In this document: in pieces, positions 7,549 to 14,173 of the stretch | Layout of the letters: every line of letters starts with the position of its first letter | Position numbering within the stretch: position 1 is the first letter of the stretch | Assembly (NCBI GenBank): GCA_964646435.1 | Contig: CAZYEJ010000024.1 | Coordinates: 1 to 29,174, forward strand | Origin: UBA3076 sp964646435 | GTDB taxonomy: Bacteria > Desulfobacterota > Dissulfuribacteria > Dissulfuribacterales > UBA3076 | DNA length: 29,174 nucleotides | Reading direction: 5' to 3' | Notes under the pieces: model-generated | What the model was told of the DNA's origin: nothing | What the model saw: the letters and a program-made list of their open reading frames with translations, nothing else | Databases searched by the model: none | Program-made: the position numbers and the translations under genes

Positions 7549-7922
7549 TTAAGCGGGGAAGTGTAGTTCTGATAAGATATCCTTTTACGGATTTATCCGG
7601 CGCCAAAGTCCGTCCGGCAATAATTATTACCCCTGATGAATTCCTGAAACGCCTTGATGATGTACTTTGCCTGTTTATTTCTTCGGTAGTGCCTGAAAAA
7701 AACAGACTCCTTCCAATGGATTTTGTTATATAATCAAGGCATCCTTCCTTCTCGAAAACGGGTTTGAAATATCGTTCTGTTCTCAGATGTCATAAATTGG
7801 CGTTACTTGATAAAATGCTTGTTGCGCGGGTTATCGGTGAGATAGATGAAACCCTGATGAAAGAAGTAAACCATCGTCTGCTTTTGGCCCTTGGACTTTC
7901 GGTTTCGACATGTAATACATGA
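7533..7922 (+). pseudogene. MazF/PemK-family toxin interrupted by one in-frame TAA
   Basis: The N-terminus RGSVVLIRYPFTDLSGAKVRPAII is a classic MazF/PemK mRNA interferase start. The frame stops at TAA 7731-7733 after MDFVI. The same frame then continues without any further stop through SRHPSFSKTGLKYRSV and KLALLDKMLVARVIGEIDE to TGA at 7920-7922, giving a normal full length of about 129 codons. A single C-to-T change (CAA to TAA) explains the stop. The truncated 66-aa product lacks the C-terminal half and should be inactive. Readthrough cannot be excluded but nothing suggests it. Confidence 0.85.
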
Positions 7923-7967
7923 TTACACTGAAAAAAATTCTTTTTGAGCCGCCGCATCGAAATAGCT

Positions 7968-8002
7968 ATATAAGTTTCGTATGTGTAACTTATATATTAC
8001 GA
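7968..8002 (+). promoter_or_regulatory. Inverted repeat upstream of hsdM, possible operator
   Basis: ATATAAGTT (7968-7976) and AACTTATAT (7987-7995) form a perfect 9-bp inverted repeat with a 10-base spacer. A second pair, TCGTA (7977-7981) and TACGA (7998-8002), interlocks with it. It lies 81 bases before the hsdM start in AT-rich sequence. It could be a repressor site or a transcript hairpin. No regulator gene for it is obvious in the window. Confidence 0.35.
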
Positions 8003-8082
8003 ATATGTTTATGTTATAGCCTTAGATCAACTCCAACTTTTTGCAGTGTAATCAATATTGGAATTAACAACTGGAGAAATAA

Positions 8083-9636
8083 ATGGCAAAAGCCAAGAAA
8101 AACAATAACAAGGAAGAACCGCTGGAGAAACAGCTCTGGAAGGCTGCCGACAAACTCAGGAAGAACATTGATGCGGCGGAGTATAAGCACATCGTGCTGG
8201 GGTTGATATTCCTTAGATATATCTCCGACGCCTTTGAGGAATTATTCAACAAACTGAAAAGTGGTTTAGGCGAATATGACGGGGCAGATCCGGAGGATAA
8301 GGACGAATACAAGGCTGAAAATGTCTTCTTTGTGCCGGAAAAGGCCCGGTGGTCATACCTGCTGTCCAAGGCCAAGTTGCCGGAAATCGGCAAGAAGGTT
8401 GACGAGGCCATGGATGCCATTGAAAAGGACAATCCTTTGCTTAAGGATGTGCTGCCCAAAGTATTTGCCAGGGGCAATCTTGACCCCACCAACCTTGGCG
8501 GTTTGATTGACCTGGTTGGCAACATTGCCCTGGGTGATGCCAAGGCCCGCAGCGCCGATGTGCTCGGTCATGTGTTTGAATATTTTCTGGGCGAGTTTGC
8601 TCTTGCAGAAGGCAAAAAAGGCGGCCAGTTCTATACCCCGCGCAGCGTTGTTGAACTACTGGTGGAAATGCTGGAGCCATACAAAGGCCGAGTCTTTGAC
8701 CCCTGCTGCGGTTCCGGCGGCATGTTTGTGCAGTCGGAAAAGTTCGTCGCCGATCACCAGGGCAAGGTGAATGACATTTCCATTTACGGGCAGGAGAGTA
8801 ATTATACCACCTGGCGGCTGGCCAAGATGAACCTGGCGATCCGGGGTATCGACAGTTCCCAGATAAAATGGAACAACGAAGGTTCATTTTTAAATGACAG
8901 CCACAAGGATTTAAAAGCCAATTATGTGATCGCCAATCCGCCCTTTAATGACAGTGACTGGGGCGGTGATCTCCTCAGAAAAGACGGCAGATGGAAATAC
9001 GGCACACCGCCCACCGGAAACGCCAACTATGCGTGGATACAACACTTTTTGTACCACTTAAGCCCCAGCGGTCAGGCCGGTTTTGTTCTCGCAAAAGGGT
9101 CGTTGACCTCCAAAACATCCGGTGAGGGAGATATCCGCAAAGAATTGATTGAAGCCCGCCTGGTGGATTGTATTGTCAATATGCCCGCCAAACTGTTTTT
9201 GAATACACAGATACCCGCCAGCCTGTGGTTTTTGAGCCGGAATAAAGCCAATGGCAAGTTTCGCAACCGCACAGATGAAATTCTTTTTATCGATGCCCGC
9301 AATATGGGGCATCTGATCAACCGCAGAACACGAGAGTTTTCAGCGGAGGATATCGCCACCATCGCTGAGACCTATCATAACTGGCGCAATCCGAACGGGG
9401 ATTATGAAGATGTCAAAGGGTTTTGCAATTCCGCCTCCATTGAAAGGGTTAAGGAATTGGATTATGTGCTCACGCCGGGCCGGTATGTGGGCTTGCCGGA
9501 TGATGAGGATGATTTTGATTTTAATGAACGGTTTGGCAAACTGAAAGCGGAGTTTGAGGAGCAGTTGAAGGAGGAGGTCAGACTGAACAAGCTTATTCTG
9601 GAAAATCTCGGAAAAATTGAGGTAAAAAATGGCTAA
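8083..9636 (+). CDS. hsdM: Type I restriction-modification DNA methyltransferase subunit HsdM
   Basis: HsdM methylates adenine N6 within the target set by HsdS, as an M2S trimer. The 517-aa protein has the N-terminal helical HsdM domain (KQLWKAADKLRKNIDAAEYK, then FLRYISDAF). The N6 methylase fold follows, with motif I DPCCGSGGMF (residues 206-215, AdoMet binding) and catalytic motif IV ANPPF (NPPF at 285-288). GGAG precedes the ATG. The last bases overlap the next gene by 8 bases. Its tail ENLGKIEVKNG is echoed by ENLGKVKNNG at the end of that next gene, which suggests an insertion at the hsdM-hsdS border. The enzyme looks intact. Confidence 0.96.
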   Translation: MAKAKKNNNKEEPLEKQLWKAADKLRKNIDAAEYKHIVLGLIFLRYISDAFEELFNKLKSGLGEYDGADPEDKDEYKAENVFFVPEKARWSYLLSKAKLPEIGKKVDEAMDAIEKDNPLLKDVLPKVFARGNLDPTNLGGLIDLVGNIALGDAKARSADVLGHVFEYFLGEFALAEGKKGGQFYTPRSVVELLVEMLEPYKGRVFDPCCGSGGMFVQSEKFVADHQGKVNDISIYGQESNYTTWRLAKMNLAIRGIDSSQIKWNNEGSFLNDSHKDLKANYVIANPPFNDSDWGGDLLRKDGRWKYGTPPTGNANYAWIQHFLYHLSPSGQAGFVLAKGSLTSKTSGEGDIRKELIEARLVDCIVNMPAKLFLNTQIPASLWFLSRNKANGKFRNRTDEILFIDARNMGHLINRRTREFSAEDIATIAETYHNWRNPNGDYEDVKGFCNSASIERVKELDYVLTPGRYVGLPDDEDDFDFNERFGKLKAEFEEQLKEEVRLNKLILENLGKIEVKNG

Positions 9637-9907
9637 AATTGAAGTCAAAGGAACTGAAATAACAGTATATTCACATAGTGAAGAAGACTATATCTGTATA
9701 ACGGATATTGCCAGGCATAAAAACGCAGAAAGAACGGACGATTTAATTCGAAATTGGATTAGAAACCGAAACACCATCGAGTTTCTCGGTATTTGGGAAA
9801 TGCTCAATAATCCTGATTTTAAACCCGTCGAATTCGACGGGTTTAAAAAGCAGGCTGGAATCTTACTGATTGCTGAGAATTTGGGGAAGGTGAAAAATAA
9901 TGGGTGA
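9629..9907 (+). CDS. Truncated KilA-N domain protein inserted between hsdM and hsdS
   Basis: The first 77 or so residues are the start of a KilA-N DNA-binding domain protein (MAKIEVKGTEITVYSHSEED, ITDIARHKNAE, then TIEFLGIWEMLNNPDF), a family known from phages and mobile islands. Full members are usually well over 200 aa. This one has 92 aa and ends in ENLGKVKNNG, which is not KilA-N but a second version of the HsdM tail. It overlaps hsdS by the same 8-base arrangement that joins hsdM to this gene. I infer that a kilA-N fragment was inserted and the native hsdM-hsdS junction was kept at its end. It is probably translated but unlikely to be a functional KilA-N protein. Confidence 0.75.
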   Translation: MAKIEVKGTEITVYSHSEEDYICITDIARHKNAERTDDLIRNWIRNRNTIEFLGIWEMLNNPDFKPVEFDGFKKQAGILLIAENLGKVKNNG

Positions 9908-11084
9908 GTGGGATGAAAAGCAACTTTGTGAGCTTGTTGATATTGGCTCAAGTAAAAGGATTTTTTACAAAGAATATGTTCCTGTAGGTATCCCCTTTTA
10001 TCGTTCAAAAGAAGTTATAGAAAAGCATAATGGCAAAGCAATTTCAACTGAATTACATATCTCAATTGAAAAATATAACGACATTAAGGAAAAATTCGGT
10101 GTTCCCATAGAAGGTGATATGTTACTAACATCCGTTGGTACTTTGGGAATACCTTACGTAGTTCAAAAAGACGAGAAATTCTATTTCAAAGATGGAAATT
10201 TGACTTGGTTTCGGAATTTCAACAATTCTTTGCTAAATCAATTTCTATACTATTGGCTTATTTCGCCTGTCGGGAAAGGCGAATTAGATATGGTTTCTAT
10301 CGGTTCTACCCAACCTGCCCTTACCATAAGGGGGCTAAAAGGAATTACCATAAACACACCCCCTCTCCCCGAGCAAAAAGCCATCACCTCAGTCCTTTCC
10401 AGTCTCGATGATAAAATAGACCTGCTCCACCACCAGAACAAAACCCTTGAAGCCATGGCAGAAACACTTTTCAGGCAGTGGTTTGTGGAGGAAGCGGATG
10501 AGGGGTGGGAGGAAGGTGTTTTTCCTGATGAGTTTGATTTTACAATGGGCCAGTCACCTCCGGGGAGTTCCTATAATCAAGAAAGAATTGGAATGCCAAT
10601 GTTCCAAGGGAATGCTGATTTTGGTTTCAGGTTTCCAGAAGAGCGAGTTTATACAACAGAACCTAAACGATTGGCATATCTAAATGATACATTGATAAGT
10701 GTTAGAGCACCTATAGGGGCACAAAATATGGCCCAAAAAGAGTGCTGTATTGGGCGTGGAGTTGCCACTTTTCACTATAAACATAATAACAGCTTTTACA
10801 CCTATACTTATTTTAAGTTACGTTCATTGATGGATGAAATTCGAAAATTCAATGATGAAGGAACTGTATTTGGCTCGATTGGTAAAACTGACTTCCAGCA
10901 AATGGAAACTGTCCTTGCGCCAGAAGATTTAATAGAAAAGTTTGAGAATGAAGCAAAGCCATTAAACGATAAAGTTATTGAGAATTGCAATCAAATAAAA
11001 TTACTTGAAGCCATTAGGGATACATTACTTCCAAAACTAATGAGCGGTGAGGTGAGGGTCGAAATGGAGTTGTGCAATGTCTGA
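9900..11084 (+). CDS. hsdS: Type I restriction-modification specificity subunit HsdS
   Basis: HsdS recognises the bipartite DNA target for both methylation and restriction. The 394-aa protein has two target recognition domains (about residues 1-155 and 205-345). Each is followed by a conserved helical spacer: PPLPEQKAITSVLSSLDDKI with KTLEAMAETLFRQWF in the middle, and KLLEAIRDTLLPKLMSGEV at the end. This is the full-length layout. It starts at an ATG overlapping the previous stop (ATGGGTGA). The final LCNV tail overlaps the start of the next gene. The target sequence cannot be predicted by eye. HsdM and HsdS together should form an active methylase. Confidence 0.95.
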   Translation: MGEWDEKQLCELVDIGSSKRIFYKEYVPVGIPFYRSKEVIEKHNGKAISTELHISIEKYNDIKEKFGVPIEGDMLLTSVGTLGIPYVVQKDEKFYFKDGNLTWFRNFNNSLLNQFLYYWLISPVGKGELDMVSIGSTQPALTIRGLKGITINTPPLPEQKAITSVLSSLDDKIDLLHHQNKTLEAMAETLFRQWFVEEADEGWEEGVFPDEFDFTMGQSPPGSSYNQERIGMPMFQGNADFGFRFPEERVYTTEPKRLAYLNDTLISVRAPIGAQNMAQKECCIGRGVATFHYKHNNSFYTYTYFKLRSLMDEIRKFNDEGTVFGSIGKTDFQQMETVLAPEDLIEKFENEAKPLNDKVIENCNQIKLLEAIRDTLLPKLMSGEVRVEMELCNV

Positions 11085-11496
11085 CGGCGGTTACTATGCA
11101 ATTAAGGGATTTGAATTTCAAATAGACAAAACTATTCTGGAATTATTCAATGCAGATGATACCACTCCTATTTGTCTTGAACAAATTCAAGATATAAATA
11201 CAAACGATTTTGTAATGCAGGTGAAATACAAAGAGGCACAACAATACACTCCAGCAAAGATAAAAGAGCCTGTTATTCAACTTATAAATGAGTATCAAAA
11301 ATTTTCAACAAAGCAGTATTATTTGTACTGTTATTTTAATGACGTTGAAGATAAAGAGAGAAATCTTACAAGTAGTGAGTTAGATAGAATTTTAGGAAAT
11401 AAAAAGGATGATTTTACCAAGCCTATAAAAGATGGTTTTCTTTCAAATTTTGAACTACATTTTTCAAAGTCATTTGCAGTATTGCAAGCCATTTGA
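11077..11496 (+). CDS. N-terminal part of a DUF4297-like nuclease (frameshifted gene)
   Basis: This 139-aa frame begins GGYYAIKGFEFQIDKTILEL and contains LEQIQDI followed by FVMQVKYKEAQ. That is compatible with a restriction-endonuclease-like E...D...QxK active site as in the dsDNA nuclease domain of DUF4297/Cap4 proteins. The homology call is mine from pattern and context, not from a search. The frame stops at 11496 (TGA), and the next frame opens on the overlapping TTG at 11493, which looks like one gene split by a frameshift. Base composition is distinctly AT-rich compared with hsdM or hsdR. The neighbouring HerA remnant supports a nuclease-HerA defence pair. Confidence 0.5.
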   Translation: MSDGGYYAIKGFEFQIDKTILELFNADDTTPICLEQIQDINTNDFVMQVKYKEAQQYTPAKIKEPVIQLINEYQKFSTKQYYLYCYFNDVEDKERNLTSSELDRILGNKKDDFTKPIKDGFLSNFELHFSKSFAVLQAI

Positions 11497-12137
11497 GAAA
11501 AATTGTTACAAACAATTTGGATATAAAAAATAGGACTTGTACTAAATCTGACATTTTAGCAATAATCATTGGAAACCGTAAAACTGTATTTGATTCTGCT
11601 TATCGAATTTATAAAGGAAAACAACAATACATTGCCGAAATCAAAAGACGCTATTTTACTTATCGAAACATAGATAATTGGGAACGCTTTTTTATTATTG
11701 AATTAAGTGGGTTAGAAGATATTTCAGCTATCAAAACAACAGTTCTTAACATTAAGAGAAAATTCTATAAGAAGCTTGTTCGAGGAATTAAGTCTGGAGT
11801 TCCTTATATCTATTTTATAAATATTTCTAAAGATAATCTTAAAAGATTGAAAATTGAGTTAATCGCTGAAAATAATATAATCAAAGATAGTTATGACTTT
11901 ATGGATTCTGATTTTCAGATAAAAAGCCTTAAAGTGAAATCAACCATTGAAAATGAAGTCTCGATAAAGTTTATTAGCAATGAAGATGAGTTAAAGGCAA
12001 TGCTTGGCTGTAATTTAGAATGTACAAAGAAGATCTATCAATTTTATCGTATAACCACAATTGAGTTCGCATTTGATATTGATATAGTAAATATTGAAAT
12101 TTCTGAACTTTCGGAATTACAGCAAATTTTACAATAG
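11493..12137 (+). CDS. C-terminal part of the same frameshifted nuclease-like protein
   Basis: This 214-aa, lysine- and isoleucine-rich frame follows directly on the previous one with a TTG/TGA overlap and no ribosome binding site. I recognise no domain in it. Its composition matches the preceding frame, and together they would make one protein of about 350 residues. The most economical reading is a single ancestral gene (nuclease domain plus C-terminal effector or oligomerisation part) broken by a one-base shift near 11480. If the shift is a sequencing error, the gene would be intact. Confidence 0.45.
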   Translation: MRKIVTNNLDIKNRTCTKSDILAIIIGNRKTVFDSAYRIYKGKQQYIAEIKRRYFTYRNIDNWERFFIIELSGLEDISAIKTTVLNIKRKFYKKLVRGIKSGVPYIYFINISKDNLKRLKIELIAENNIIKDSYDFMDSDFQIKSLKVKSTIENEVSIKFISNEDELKAMLGCNLECTKKIYQFYRITTIEFAFDIDIVNIEISELSELQQILQ

Positions 12138-12146
12138 GAGATTTAG

Positions 12147-12665
12147 CATGTCATCGGTTTTTACTATAAAAAATATTTAGATGGCCAAAAGAAAATTTGC
12201 GAAACGCCGCTTTTATTGGTTTATGAAGAAGCTCATAAGTATGTTCCAAAAAGCGAGTTGGCCAAATTTGGAGCATCAAAGAATGCAATTGAAAGGATTG
12301 CCAAAGAGGGAAGAAAATACGGTATAACACTTGGTATTATCAGTCAAAGACCATCGGAAATATCCGAAACCATTTTTTCGCAATGTAATACTTTTATCGC
12401 AATGCGCTTGACAAATCCAGATGACCAAAATTATGTAAGAAGGTTGCTGCCTGATTCTATGGGCAATATGACTGATACTTTACCTTCGTTAAAAACAGGT
12501 GAGGCATTACTTATTGGAGAGTCTATTGAAATGCCTTGTATTGTTAAAATAGATAAATGCGATCAATACAAACCGTCATCAAATGATATTGAATACATAG
12601 AAATTTGGCAAGAGCAGTGGAAAGAAGTTGATTTTGCGAAAATAGTTGAGGAATGGAAAAAATAA
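12147..12665 (+). pseudogene. HerA/FtsK-like hexameric ATPase, C-terminal fragment only
   Basis: The frame from 12147 reads GFYYKKYLDGQKK, then the Walker B strand TPLLLVYEEAHKYVP, followed by GITLGIISQRPSEISETIFS and RLTNPDDQNYVRRLLPDSMG. These are characteristic of HerA (DUF87-like) DNA-translocating ATPases. The N-terminal part with Walker A is absent, a TAG (12144-12146) lies in frame just before it, and no start codon is available. The fragment cannot hydrolyse ATP by itself. Its place behind a putative DUF4297-like nuclease fits a decayed DUF4297-HerA antiphage pair lodged between hsdS and hsdR. Confidence 0.75.
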
Positions 12666-12669
12666 ATCA

Positions 12670-12807
12670 ATGACTAAAATCACCGAATCCGAAATTGAAA
12701 AATTCGCCATCGAACTCCTTGAAAAGCAGAGATACCAATACATCTACGTCCCATTCATTGCACCGGACCTGTCTGAGTGCGATATACCGAAAAGGATCGT
12801 GCAATGA
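12670..12807 (+). pseudogene. Displaced 5' fragment of a second hsdR allele
   Basis: This starts MTKITESEIEKFAIELLEK and continues with QYIYVPFIAPD, the same opening as the full hsdR at 14166. At the DNA level the two are only about 80 per cent alike by eye, so this is a divergent allele and not a recent copy. Similarity ends near codon 33, and the frame stops at 12805-12807. It begins four bases after the HerA fragment, where hsdR would be expected after hsdS and the insert. I infer that the original hsdR was cut here when the rhuM-hsdR segment arrived. Confidence 0.8.
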
Positions 12808-13145
12808 AAAACAATTTGCCTGCTAAACAGTCAAACTTCCTTCTCTACACAGGAAACGATGGAAAGGTAAATGTTGAAGTATTTCTTCAGGATGAAACCA
12901 TCTGGCTGACACAAAAGGCAATATCGGAGTTGTATGGGGTTCAGCGTCCAGCCATCACCAAGCATTTGAAAAATATCTTTGATTCCGGTGAATTACAGGA
13001 AGATTCAGTTAGTTCCATTTTGGAACATACTGCCAGCGATGAATTAGAAGAAAAAAGCAATGTGCAAAAAATGCACTTTGGTCAAATCTTTTCTTCGTGT
13101 AATTCACTGTCAGACAGGAAAAAGCTGAGAGGAACATTGAGATGA
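12804..13145 (+). pseudogene. Truncated RhuM-family gene
   Basis: From the ATG at 12804 the frame encodes the N-terminal RhuM domain: GNDGKVNVEVFLQDETIWLT, then LYGVQRPAITKHLKNIFDSG and ELQEDSV. It parallels the full-length gene that follows. After HTASD the similarity is lost and the frame ends at 13145, so about 260 residues of the usual length are missing. It overlaps the hsdR fragment (ATGA) and the next rhuM (ATGA). Two divergent rhuM copies in tandem mirror the two divergent hsdR starts. Confidence 0.75.
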
Positions 13146-14173
13146 AGAAAAAGAAAAAAATCCTCGACAATCAGATAACCGTTTACCAAACGCCTGATGG
13201 AAAAGTCAATATTGAGGTGCTGTACGCTAATGAAAATATCTGGATGCCTCAAAAAAGAATGGCAGAACTTTTTGATGTAGACCGTAGCGTTGTTACCAAG
13301 CATCTTAAGAATATATTCTCTTCCAACGAGTTGCAGGAAGATTCAGTATGTGCAATTTTTGCACACACTGCCGAAGATGGTAAGGAATATCAGACAAAAT
13401 TTTATTCACTGGAAGCAACCATTGCCGTAGGTTACCGGGTAAATTCAGAACGTGGCACACAATTCAGGCAATGGGCAATCACCATTCTTCAACAATATAT
13501 TCACAAAGGATTTGCAATTGACAGCGACCGTTTCAAGTATGGTTCCCGTTTCAGTACGCGATATTTTGATGATCTGCTCGAAGAGATCCGTGATATCCGT
13601 TCCAGCGAGCGGATGGCATATCAGAAAATTACCGATCTCTATGCAACCTCTATCGATTATTCTGCTAAAGCGGAAGACACAAAACAATTTTTCGCAACTG
13701 TCCAGAACAAACTGCACTTTGCTATTACCGGGCAAACTGCCGCCGAAATAGTCGCCAAACGAGCAGATAGCGCAAAGCCCAATATGGGATTAACATCATG
13801 GCGCAAAGGTGCAGGCGGAAAAATCATGCCCGCCGATGTTTCAATTGCAAAAAACTATCTGGACAGACATGAACTTGACCATTTGAACCGCATTGTCACG
13901 ATGTATCTTGATTATGCGGAATTACAGGCTGTTCGTAATATTCCAATGTATATGAAAGACTGGATTGAAAAGCTGAATGCCTTTTTAAAGTTCAGCGAAT
14001 ATGACATCCTGACCAATGCCGGTTCAATTAGCCATGAAGTTGCTTTAGCTCTGGCGCATAAGGAATATGAAATTTTCAGGAAAGATCAGGATAAAAAGTA
14101 CATTTCCGATTTTGATCGTGAAGTCAAAATTCTTTTAGATAAAAATAAAGACGATGGAAATGAGCATGACTAA
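13142..14173 (+). CDS. RhuM-family protein (virulence RhuM), full length
   Basis: This is a 343-aa member of the RhuM family, named after a gene of Salmonella pathogenicity island 3. Its biochemical role is not established. The N-terminal half contains PDGKVNIEVLYANENIWMPQ and an HTH-like MAELFDVDRSVVTKHLKNIF, then the Bro-N/KilA-like region KFYSLEATIAVGYRVNSERG and TQFRQWAITILQQYIHKGFA. The C-terminal half is the helical RhuM domain (ITGQTAAEIVAKRADSAKPN, then GLTSWRKG). GAGAGGA precedes the ATG. Such genes are frequent passengers between hsdS and hsdR in type I loci. The 3' end overlaps hsdR by 8 bases, so it is translated within the operon. Confidence 0.88.
   Translation: MKKKKKILDNQITVYQTPDGKVNIEVLYANENIWMPQKRMAELFDVDRSVVTKHLKNIFSSNELQEDSVCAIFAHTAEDGKEYQTKFYSLEATIAVGYRVNSERGTQFRQWAITILQQYIHKGFAIDSDRFKYGSRFSTRYFDDLLEEIRDIRSSERMAYQKITDLYATSIDYSAKAEDTKQFFATVQNKLHFAITGQTAAEIVAKRADSAKPNMGLTSWRKGAGGKIMPADVSIAKNYLDRHELDHLNRIVTMYLDYAELQAVRNIPMYMKDWIEKLNAFLKFSEYDILTNAGSISHEVALALAHKEYEIFRKDQDKKYISDFDREVKILLDKNKDDGNEHD

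Noticed and set aside
41..8062. Similarity of bases 61-82 (GCTGTGTAATCAAGATTG) to 8042-8060 (GCAGTGTAATCAATATTG)
   Set aside because: It is too short to separate from chance, and no flanking similarity was seen.
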